8,802 nt of DNA from Hydrogenothermaceae bacterium (GTDB lineage Bacteria; Aquificota; Aquificae; Hydrogenothermales; Hydrogenothermaceae): positions 1 to 8,802 of the forward strand of contig JALSSE010000346.1 of assembly GCA_026984415.1 (NCBI GenBank), written 5' to 3'. Position 1 is the stretch's first letter, and every line of letters begins with the position of its first letter. Of this stretch, positions 1-5,891 are shown piece by piece. The notes under the pieces are model-generated. The model had not been told where the DNA came from. It made no database searches and saw only the letters and a list, made by a program, of their open reading frames with translations. The position numbers and the translations under genes were made by a program.

Positions 1-544
1 AAGCAAGGGATTTGTCGTAAAAACCTAAAATTTCATAGGCATAACCTTTTGTGTAGAAAAATTCCCAATCAACCTTTTTTGCTTTTGAATAGTAAATGTT
101 TAAATAAGAAATTGCCGTCCAGATATGTTTTTTTATACCTGTTTTTTTACCAATTTCAATGTAAACTTTCCCTAACATAAAAATAGAATCTGTGTAGTAT
201 GGAGATGTTGGGTCTCTTAATATTTTTACAAACATATCAACAGCAGAATACAGAGATTGAAGTCTGTAAAGTCTTATTGCTTCCCTATACAACCATTCTG
301 AATCTGCTTCTCTTTTTTCTTTTTCTGTTATCTCTTTTTTCTGTGGCGGTTTTATAATTTCTTCTTTTTTCAGTTTTTTTTCTTTAATAAAATTTTTTGA
401 ATCAATAAGTTTTTTCTGTAAAGGTTCTTTTAGCTCTGGTTTTTTTTCCTTTTTTTCTTCTTCAGAAAAAGATGAACTGAAAATTAAAACTCCAAAAATG
501 AGAAATATATAAATTGCTTTGTTTTTTATTTTACGCCCTAACAT
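1..544 (-). CDS. Secreted/periplasmic TPR-like protein, 3' end outside window
   Basis: Translating the minus strand from an ATG at 544 gives an uninterrupted frame to the window edge (181 residues, no stop). Residues 1-27 look like a signal peptide or anchor: basic start (RKIKNK), hydrophobic core about 10-22, then SSSFS. A Lys/Glu/Pro-rich linker spans about 28-78. From about residue 79 amphipathic helices follow (EWLYREAIRLYRLQSLYSAV, SIFMLGKVYIEIG, WTAISYLNIYYSKA, FFYTKGYAYEILGFYDKSLA) with the Tyr/Ala/Gly/Leu spacing of tetratricopeptide repeats. The start is supported by AGAAGGG six bases upstream. The frame overlaps the end of the fliK-like gene by 14 bases, so the two are probably translationally coupled. 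I cannot name the family. Protein-protein scaffolding in the periplasm is likely from TPR folds generally, and a flagellar or cell-envelope role is inferred from position only. Periplasmic TPR proteins such as PflA/PflB of epsilonproteobacterial flagellar motors, or CpoB/YbgF, are possible analogues. Confidence 0.78.
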   Translation of the reverse strand, partial: MLGRKIKNKAIYIFLIFGVLIFSSSFSEEEKKEKKPELKEPLQKKLIDSKNFIKEKKLKKEEIIKPPQKKEITEKEKREADSEWLYREAIRLYRLQSLYSAVDMFVKILRDPTSPYYTDSIFMLGKVYIEIGKKTGIKKHIWTAISYLNIYYSKAKKVDWEFFYTKGYAYEILGFYDKSLA

Positions 545-2501
545 TTATTTCCCTTCTACCAAAACTTTTATGCTCAATTTCAGGGAAATTGCTTTCTACA
601 CTACTTTCTTCAAAAATCTTTTTCCCTTTTTCTTTTATTGTTAAGTTGAAATTTTTAAACCCATTTTCTAAAAGGATTGTCCTTATTTCATTTGTCAGTG
701 TAGAACCTGTAAACATGTAAGAATTTGAGTTTATGACAAGATTTAGAACCTGATTTCTTAAATTTGCTTTAATGTTTAACTCATCTATCTTAAGGTTTAG
801 ATTGAAGTTATTTTTTAACCTGTTGTCTTCGTTAAATTTTTCCTGATGTGGTTCGTAAGATTCTGTATAACTATCATTTTGATTGTGGTTCTCTGGTGAA
901 GAACTATCATTCTGGAATGAATTTGATGTTATATTTTGAATATTAGATTTTGTATCAGAACTGTTTAACTTCCCTGTGTCTTTAGCTATTTCTCTTGGCC
1001 TTTCCTCTTTTTCAAACTTAAATTCAAAAATTTCAAAATTACTTTTATCTATTTCCCTATCTTCTTTTTCATTTTTTTGTATATGTTCCTCTTTTTTATT
1101 TAAAGATATGTTTTCAGTTTTAATGTCTTTAGAATTCTGTTTTTTAAATTTTAAGTTTTTCTGTCTTTCCCAGTGGTTTATGGTTATAATTTCATTTTCT
1201 TTTGTCTCCTTGTTTTCCTTATCTAAAACTTTAACTTCTTTAAAATCTTTTTTTGTAGATTGACCGATTTTTATTTTAAATTTTTTAATGTTTGTGTGAT
1301 TTGAAATCTCATTTTTTAAATCATTTTTAGTAAAAATCGGGTTTTCCTGAATCTGATTTTTTTGTTCTATGGTTTTACTGTTTTGTATTTCATCGTTTTT
1401 TGTAATTTTTTCGTTTTGCCAGTTAAAAATAATATTTTTTGATTTTATCTGTTTTTGTTGTTTAACCTGTTTTTTATTTGAAATATTTATATTATTAAAG
1501 ATTGCCTGTTCTTCTTTATTTAATATTTTCTTTTTGATTTTAATATTTTCTGATTTTAAAATATTTGTTTTTTCTAAATAGCTGGTATTTATAGTCTTAC
1601 TTTCTATTTTTTGATTTTCAAAATGGCTGTTTAGCTTTTTTTCTTTATTTTGAATTAATTCATTTCCTTTTATTTCAGAGTTAATGAATGCCACATTTTC
1701 TTTTTTGTCGTTCTTTGCTTTTTTAAAATGAATATTAGATAGATTTATAAAATCTGACTTAACAGGCTTACTTTCTATATGGGAAATTTTTGGAGAATTT
1801 GTTAATTTTTTTTCCGTTTTTGTATTTAAACTCAAGGTTTGATTTTCAGGTTTAATATTAACCTTTGGTTTTATTTCTGTATGTTGTTGAACGGTATTTT
1901 TAAATTTTAGATTGTTAAACAAAACTTGATTTTCTTTTTTTGAAGTTTCAATTAGTTGTGTTTTATTTTTATTTAAGGTTTTTTTAGTTTCATTTTTTTC
2001 CTCTGGATTATTGATTTCTATTTTTTTATCAAAAGCAAAATTAATTTCTATATCTGGACTGTTTTTTTCTGACTGCTTATAAGTTTTTATGTCTAATTTT
2101 TGTTTTTTATCAATTTCTTTGTTTGTTGTGGAAATATCTTGAGTTTTATCTGGATTAGTTTCAGGAGTTTCATCTTTTAAAAAAGATTTTGGGAAAGTTT
2201 TTTCTTTTAAATGAATATTCTTCTTATTTTGCGATGATTTAAAAGCCAAATTTTCTGATTTTTTAGAGTGAAACTTTGATTTAGACGGCAAAATTAAAGG
2301 TAATTGTTTATCTGAATGATTTTTTAATTTACTAAAATCTTTTAAATGTTTTGAATGTGTTTTACTTACTTTAGGGTCTAACTCTTTATCAAAAAGTGCT
2401 GCAAATAAATCTTTTTTAACTTTATTTTTTGTTTTAGTAAAAACGGTGTTTTTATTATGTTCTGTTTTATTAAAATTCAGTAATGTATTTAAATTTCCCA
2501 T
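531..2501 (-). CDS. fliK: FliK-like flagellar hook-length control protein, unusually long
   Basis: 656 residues. Residues about 565-630 resemble the FliK C-terminal (Flg_hook) domain: a strand pair (LNLKIDELNIKANL...VLNLVINS), a helix (TNEIRTILLENGF) and a closing strand (FNLTIKEKGKK). In known FliK proteins this domain switches the type III export apparatus from hook to filament substrates, while the N-terminal part is secreted and acts as a ruler. Here residues about 30-560 are a low-complexity, presumably unfolded stretch dominated by Lys, Asn, Glu, Ser, Thr and Gln. The whole protein has no Cys, two Trp and only one Met after the start. A short LFAALFDKEL segment near residue 32 is the only hydrophobic patch at the N-terminus. 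The ATG at 2501 follows AAAGG by six bases. It lies 55 bp downstream of fliA, which supports the flagellar call. Enteric FliK is about 400 residues, so this is much longer. The assignment rests on the C-terminal pattern plus context and could be weaker than it looks in such a biased sequence. Confidence 0.8.
   Translation of the reverse strand: MGNLNTLLNFNKTEHNKNTVFTKTKNKVKKDLFAALFDKELDPKVSKTHSKHLKDFSKLKNHSDKQLPLILPSKSKFHSKKSENLAFKSSQNKKNIHLKEKTFPKSFLKDETPETNPDKTQDISTTNKEIDKKQKLDIKTYKQSEKNSPDIEINFAFDKKIEINNPEEKNETKKTLNKNKTQLIETSKKENQVLFNNLKFKNTVQQHTEIKPKVNIKPENQTLSLNTKTEKKLTNSPKISHIESKPVKSDFINLSNIHFKKAKNDKKENVAFINSEIKGNELIQNKEKKLNSHFENQKIESKTINTSYLEKTNILKSENIKIKKKILNKEEQAIFNNINISNKKQVKQQKQIKSKNIIFNWQNEKITKNDEIQNSKTIEQKNQIQENPIFTKNDLKNEISNHTNIKKFKIKIGQSTKKDFKEVKVLDKENKETKENEIITINHWERQKNLKFKKQNSKDIKTENISLNKKEEHIQKNEKEDREIDKSNFEIFEFKFEKEERPREIAKDTGKLNSSDTKSNIQNITSNSFQNDSSSPENHNQNDSYTESYEPHQEKFNEDNRLKNNFNLNLKIDELNIKANLRNQVLNLVINSNSYMFTGSTLTNEIRTILLENGFKNFNLTIKEKGKKIFEESSVESNFPEIEHKSFGRREINVRA
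551..557 (-). promoter_or_regulatory. Shine-Dalgarno for the TPR-like gene, inside the fliK coding end
   Basis: The minus strand reads AGAAGGG, six bases before the ATG at 544. It lies within the last codons of the fliK-like gene, so translation of the two is probably coupled. Confidence 0.6.
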
Positions 2502-2531
2502 TTTTAACCTTTATTTTTAGAGTAATTCCTG

Positions 2532-2551
2532 TAATCTTTTTCGGAAGATTA
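2532..2551 (-). other. Stem-loop between fliA and fliK
   Basis: On the minus strand TAATCTT-CCGAAA-AAGATTA forms a perfect 7-bp stem with a 6-base loop, five bases after the fliA stop. No U-run follows, so it is a poor intrinsic terminator; an RNA-stability or attenuation role is possible. The loop shares the 8-mer CCGAAAAA with the sigma28-like -10 ahead of fliA. Confidence 0.4.
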
Positions 2552-2556
2552 ATTTT

Positions 2557-3210
2557 TTAGATTAGTAAAAGAGTTCTTAATTTTGCTACTGCCTGAGATT
2601 TTATCTGTGAAACCCTTGATACAGATATGTTTAGTTTTTGTGAAATGTACTTTAAATCCCTTTCTTCAAAATAAATCATCTGTAATACAGATTTTTCATT
2701 GTGGTTTAATTTGTTGATTGCTTCTATCAGTTTTTCATTTATGTCAAGCTCTATAACTTCTTCTTCTGGTGTTTTTCTTTTTGAAACAAGGGTATCAATT
2801 AATCTTAAGCCGTCATCTTCACTTGTCATCGCTTTATCTATACTTACTATAACAGCTGTATTTGATAGGGGAACGTGGTATTCCGATTCATTTTCTTCTT
2901 TTTCCCTTTTTATTTTATCTTTTACAGAACGGGGAACAATCTCTAAATTTCTTAAATAGTCTAATATTTCTCCTCTAATTTTTATGTAGGCGTATGTTGA
3001 AAATTTAGCTTTTCCTTCGTTGTATTTGTCTATTGCTTTGATTAAGCCTATTATACCAGTATTTACTAAATCATCAAATTCAATGTCGCAGTCTGGTAGT
3101 TTATAGTAGATTTTACTTGCAACTTTTTTAACTAAAGGTAAATTTTCAAGTATTATTTCATCTTTTGTTTTTTCGGAGAACTTTTTTTCTACCTGTAATT
3201 TTTCGCCCAT
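2557..3210 (-). CDS. fliA: RNA polymerase sigma factor FliA (sigma28), with shortened region 3
   Basis: 217 residues of the sigma70-family FliA/WhiG type, which directs RNA polymerase to late flagellar and chemotaxis promoters. Region 2 spans about 19-92: ENLPLVKKVA, then FDDLVNTGIIGLIKAIDKYN (core-binding helix) and FSTYAYIKIRGEILDYLRNL. The FliA hallmark VPRSV follows at 92-96. Region 4 spans about 161-215, with the helix-turn-helix DLKYISQKLNISVSRVSQIK at 185-204. Between VPRSV and the VSID that opens the next conserved block there are only about 30 residues. The usual GR.PT..EIA..L helix pair of the sigma3 domain is not recognisable, yet the reading frame is intact. The ATG at 3210 has only a weak AGGG Shine-Dalgarno ten bases upstream. 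The gene follows hisS after 124 bp and precedes the fliK-like gene by 55 bp. No flgM anti-sigma gene is visible. WhiG- or SigD-type naming would be equivalent. Confidence 0.95.
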   Translation of the reverse strand: MGEKLQVEKKFSEKTKDEIILENLPLVKKVASKIYYKLPDCDIEFDDLVNTGIIGLIKAIDKYNEGKAKFSTYAYIKIRGEILDYLRNLEIVPRSVKDKIKREKEENESEYHVPLSNTAVIVSIDKAMTSEDDGLRLIDTLVSKRKTPEEEVIELDINEKLIEAINKLNHNEKSVLQMIYFEERDLKYISQKLNISVSRVSQIKSQAVAKLRTLLLI

Positions 3211-3247
3211 TTAATAACAACCCTGTATTGTAAGAAACTTTACATAT

Positions 3248-3274
3248 TTTTCGGTGGATTGTAAAAAAAATTGA
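3248..3274 (-). promoter_or_regulatory. Candidate sigma28 (FliA-type) promoter ahead of fliA
   Basis: On the minus strand, TCAATTTT (3274-3267) is followed after 11 bases by ACCGAAAA (3255-3248). Against the enterobacterial sigma28 consensus TAAAGTTT-N11-GCCGATAA this matches 6 of 8 bases in each element with exact spacing, and keeps the CCGA core. It would start a short leader about 30 bases ahead of the fliA ATG and imply autoregulation. It is a consensus match only; the -35 lies in AT-rich DNA where partial matches are easy. Confidence 0.35.
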
Positions 3275-3281
3275 CAATTTT
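3267..3281. promoter_or_regulatory. Perfect 15-bp palindrome, operator-like
   Basis: The + strand reads AAAATTG-A-CAATTTT: 7-bp arms around one central base, all pairs matching. It covers the -35 of the sigma28-like promoter candidate. Symmetry of this size suits a dimeric helix-turn-helix regulator. The arms are AT-rich, so chance is possible. Confidence 0.35.
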
Positions 3282-3334
3282 ATTTTGGAGGGTTGTAAAG
3301 GTAGTGGTTTAAATAGTTTTAAAAATTGATACTA

Positions 3335-4564
3335 TTAAACTTTTTCTACTACAACATCAATTAAATCTTCAACATTTTCAAATATTTCTTGTTCTCCTGT
3401 TGTCATATCTTTTAGTTCTGGTTTTTCCCCTACAAATATTACGTATTTAGAGTTTAGCTTGTTTGCCAGTTTCATTTTTGATTTCATACTTCCTTCTTTT
3501 AATAAAAGTTCTATTCTTAAACCTTTATTTCTTAAACTGTCGGCAATTTTTAACCCTTCCAAATTAAAATCTGAAACAACAGGAATAACAACTACAAGTG
3601 GTTTTTCTTTTGGAAGTTCTTTTAGTAATAACATTAATCTTTCTATACCAGCAGCAAATCCTAATGCAGGAGTTTTAGGACCACCTAACTGCTCTACAAG
3701 GTTGTCGTATCTTCCACCTGCTGCAACAGTTCCCTGAGCCCCTATTTCATCGGTGATAAATTCAAATACAGTATCTGTGTAGTAATCAAGTCCCCTTACA
3801 AGCCTTGGATTTTCTACAAAATCTATTTCCATTGATTTTAGATATTCTTTTAATTTTGTATATCTTTCAAGGGATTTTTCCGAAAGAAATTCTGTTAAAA
3901 CTGGAGCATCTGTTGTAGCCTGTTTACAGGTTTCAACTTTACAATCTAAAACCCTTAAAGGATTAGTATCCATTCTTGTTTTGCAGGTTTCGCATAGTTC
4001 ATCTTGATGTTCTTTTAAATACTCTTTTAAAGCTTCAATGTATCTTTTTCTACTTTCAAAATCTCCAAGGGAATTTATTTCAAGTCTTACATTGATTTTC
4101 AGTTTATCTAAAATATCTTTAACCATTTTTATTAGTTCAGCATCTCCCAGAGGAGATTCAACTCCAAATATTTCTGCTCCAATCTGATGGAACTGTCTAT
4201 ACCTTCCAGCCTGCGGTCTTTCGTATCTAAACATAGCACCTTCATAAAATAGCTTGTGATAACCACCTTTTGCATACATTCTATCTTCTATAAAGGCTCT
4301 TACTGTAGAGGCTGTTCCTTCTGGTCTTAATGCAACTGTTCTGCCTCCCTTATCTTCAAACACATACATTTCTTTCTGGACTATGTCTGTTGCTTCTCCA
4401 ACAGAACGTTTAAATAAAGATATATCTTCAACGTAAGGTAAAATTATTTCCTGAAAGTTATATTTTTCAAAAATTTCCCTTGCAGTTTCTACTACATATC
4501 TGTATTTTTTTGCATTTTCTCCGTGTATATCCTGAAAACCACGAATTTTCTTTATTTCAGACAA
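3335..4564 (-). CDS. hisS: Histidyl-tRNA synthetase (class II), TTG start
   Basis: 409 residues, close to the usual bacterial length of about 420. It charges tRNA-His with histidine in the cytoplasm using ATP. N-terminal IRGFQDIHG (7-15) is typical. RPEGTA at 80-85 belongs to the active site. Motif 2 lies at about 104-134 (FYEGAMFRYERPQAGRYRQF, with R113 the expected catalytic Arg). The HisRS-specific LVRGLDYYT is at 255-263, GGRYDNL at 283-289, and motif 3 is LGFAAGIERLML at about 301-312. The anticodon-binding domain fills about 322-409. A four-Cys cluster (C191, C194, C208, C213) sits in the insertion region. The start is TTG at 4564, chosen because GGAGGT lies six bases upstream and the protein then begins MSEIKKIRG. 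The nearby ATG at 4569 is out of frame. It follows the permease gene by 70 bp and may have its own promoter there. Very high confidence in function. Confidence 0.99.
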   Translation of the reverse strand: MSEIKKIRGFQDIHGENAKKYRYVVETAREIFEKYNFQEIILPYVEDISLFKRSVGEATDIVQKEMYVFEDKGGRTVALRPEGTASTVRAFIEDRMYAKGGYHKLFYEGAMFRYERPQAGRYRQFHQIGAEIFGVESPLGDAELIKMVKDILDKLKINVRLEINSLGDFESRKRYIEALKEYLKEHQDELCETCKTRMDTNPLRVLDCKVETCKQATTDAPVLTEFLSEKSLERYTKLKEYLKSMEIDFVENPRLVRGLDYYTDTVFEFITDEIGAQGTVAAGGRYDNLVEQLGGPKTPALGFAAGIERLMLLLKELPKEKPLVVVIPVVSDFNLEGLKIADSLRNKGLRIELLLKEGSMKSKMKLANKLNSKYVIFVGEKPELKDMTTGEQEIFENVEDLIDVVVEKV

Positions 4565-4570
4565 AACATT

Positions 4571-4576
4571 ACCTCC
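4571..4576 (-). promoter_or_regulatory. Strong Shine-Dalgarno that fixes the hisS TTG start
   Basis: The minus strand reads GGAGGT, six bases before TTG at 4564. The ATG at 4569 is only one base away from this element and is out of frame with hisS, so it cannot be the synthetase start. Confidence 0.85.
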
Positions 4577-4603
4577 AAAACTAATAGATAATAATTTTAC
4601 GAT

Positions 4604-4631
4604 ATTATGAAAGATTTTTTAAATCTTGCAA
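4604..4631 (-). promoter_or_regulatory. Candidate hisS promoter overlapping a hairpin
   Basis: On the minus strand TTGCAA (4631-4626) and CATAAT (4609-4604) are separated by 16 bases: 4 of 6 and 5 of 6 matches to the sigma70 -35 and -10. The spacer holds the hairpin listed at 4611-4627. It would give a leader of about 35 bases ahead of the hisS TTG. Confidence 0.25.
4611..4627 (-). terminator. Weak AT-only hairpin after the permease gene
   Basis: On the minus strand AAGATTT-AAA-AAATCTT gives a 7-bp stem with a 3-base loop, beginning eight bases after the permease stop. The stem has one G:C pair per arm and is followed by TCATAAT, not a U-run, so termination would be inefficient at best. Confidence 0.22.
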
Positions 4632-4634
4632 GGA

Positions 4635-5891
4635 TTACCCACCACTTCTAAAAATATCAACAGGGTAAAGTTTTGAAGCTTTGTAAGATGGATAAAATGC
4701 AGAAAGAACAGAAAAAATAAAAGCAAAAACAAAACCAAAAAGATGGTAATACAGATTTCTATCAAGGATAAAACCTTTTGCATTAACTATTCCTTCAAGC
4801 TCAAACCTCAAGCTCTCCATCCAATCTAACAATCCATAAGCAAAAATATTTCCTAAAATTCCACCAACAAACCCAATCAGTATTCCCTGAAACACAAATA
4901 TATAAATAATATCCCTGTTTTCATAACCCATAGCCTTTAAAATCGCTATATCTTTTTTCTTTTCTAAAACGGTCATCATAATTATGTTAAATATTCCAAA
5001 TGCTGAAACTACTAAAACTGCAAAAACAATTGTGTAAGTTATGTAATTTTGCATTTTAAAAAGGGAAAGGAAATTTTTAAAAGCTTCCTGCCAGCTTTCA
5101 GCTTTATACCCTGTATCAATTGATATTCTCCGTGCAATTAAAGGGGCTTTTTCTGGGTTTTTAATTTTAAAAATAATTTCATTAACTTCGTTTGGTTTAT
5201 TTAAAATAGTCTGGAGTTTTTTTATATTCATATAAATTCTTGTTTTATCAATTTCTGTAATACCTGTTTCTAAAAAATCTACAACCTTTAATGTATAAAC
5301 TCCCCCAGCTGAAGAAACGATATTTACTTTTTTTCCAATTTTATCAATTCCCAAATCCTGCGCAAGTTTTATTCCCACAATTATGTTGTTTTTATTTATT
5401 GCTAACTGGCTTATTTTTTTATTCTGGGTGTATTTATTTATATCAATTGTTTTTTCTTCTAACTCTGGAAAAATACCGATTAAAGAAACATTTTTTTCTT
5501 TTGTTCCATAAACTAAAATCCCTGTTCCTATAAGATGTGGAGAAATCCCAATAATTTCTTTATCTTTTGAATACCTTTTGATAATATTTTTAAAATCGCT
5601 AATTTTATATTTTTTCTCTTTTGGTTTTGAGCCTAAAATGTTAAAAAGGTACTTTTCAGGGCTGTATTTCCTTTTAATTATCCTGTAATCGTCGTAATTT
5701 TCTTCAACTTTTAGGTTTATATGTCCGTTTATATTTAGAGCTTCTTCTAAAAAATATTTTTGAAAACCTTTCATAAGTGAACTCATAACTATGAAAGCTG
5801 TAACGCCAATAGCAACACCAAGGAGTGTTATTGTTGTTTGTTTTTTCCTTTCAAAAATCAGTTTCAAAGAAATAAAAATATTGTGGTTCAC
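4635..5891 (-). CDS. ABC transporter permease of the FtsX/MacB-LolC/E family, no fused ATPase
   Basis: 418 residues, an inner-membrane permease. One N-terminal membrane helix lies at about 20-40, in a segment (TTITLLGVAIGVTAFIVMSS, then LMKGFQ) closely recalling the LolC/LolE pattern GIALGVAVLI..SVMNGF. A large periplasmic domain follows (about 45-280). The C-terminal FtsX domain carries three helices (about 283-309, 329-352, 382-400). The family signatures EKKKDIAILKAMGYENRDI, QGILIGFVGGILG and AFYPSYKASKLYPVDIFR are all present. MacB proteins carry an N-terminal ATPase in the same chain (about 650 residues); this one does not, so an ATPase must come from another locus. The start is GTG at 5891, whose GTGA overlaps the adaptor's TGA stop; AAAAGGT lies nine bases upstream. 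The overlap implies coupled synthesis with the adaptor. The substrate could be a lipoprotein, lipid or small molecule; nothing in the sequence decides it. Confidence 0.88.
   Translation of the reverse strand: MNHNIFISLKLIFERKKQTTITLLGVAIGVTAFIVMSSLMKGFQKYFLEEALNINGHINLKVEENYDDYRIIKRKYSPEKYLFNILGSKPKEKKYKISDFKNIIKRYSKDKEIIGISPHLIGTGILVYGTKEKNVSLIGIFPELEEKTIDINKYTQNKKISQLAINKNNIIVGIKLAQDLGIDKIGKKVNIVSSAGGVYTLKVVDFLETGITEIDKTRIYMNIKKLQTILNKPNEVNEIIFKIKNPEKAPLIARRISIDTGYKAESWQEAFKNFLSLFKMQNYITYTIVFAVLVVSAFGIFNIIMMTVLEKKKDIAILKAMGYENRDIIYIFVFQGILIGFVGGILGNIFAYGLLDWMESLRFELEGIVNAKGFILDRNLYYHLFGFVFAFIFSVLSAFYPSYKASKLYPVDIFRSGG

Larger units (their letters stand above)
3217..3296 (-). promoter_or_regulatory. 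Inverted repeat that could sequester the fliA Shine-Dalgarno
   Basis: On the minus strand ACAACCCT (3296-3289) is the exact reverse complement of AGGGTTGT (3224-3217), with 64 bases between. The second arm contains AGGG, the only Shine-Dalgarno-like bases ahead of the fliA ATG at 3210. RNA reading through from hisS would contain both arms; RNA started at the sigma28-like promoter would contain only the second. Confidence 0.3.
3227..3299. repeat. Three TTGTAA-centred repeats between hisS and fliA
   Basis: On the + strand GGTGGATTGTAAA (3253-3265) and GGAGGGTTGTAAA (3287-3299) agree at 11 of 13 bases. A shorter copy, ATTGTAA, lies at 3227-3233. Centre spacings are 31 and 34 bp, close to three helical turns. 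They could be a regulator's binding sites or relics of duplication. Confidence 0.35.

Noticed and set aside
976..1581. Two hydrophobic-looking + strand frames opposite fliK
   Set aside because: Their Phe/Leu/Ser runs are the complement of AAA/GAA-rich codons on the other strand, not true membrane helices.
3312..3336. Inverted repeat AATAGT/ACTATT at the hisS stop as an intrinsic terminator
   Set aside because: A six-bp stem with one G:C pair, a 13-base loop and no following U-run; too weak to call.
4567..4569. ATG at 4569 as the hisS start
   Set aside because: It is out of frame and reaches a stop after five codons; the TTG at 4564 has correct Shine-Dalgarno spacing and frame.
4635..5891. 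Full MacB (ATPase-permease fusion)
   Set aside because: No Walker A, Walker B or LSGGQ motif is present and the length is that of a permease alone.
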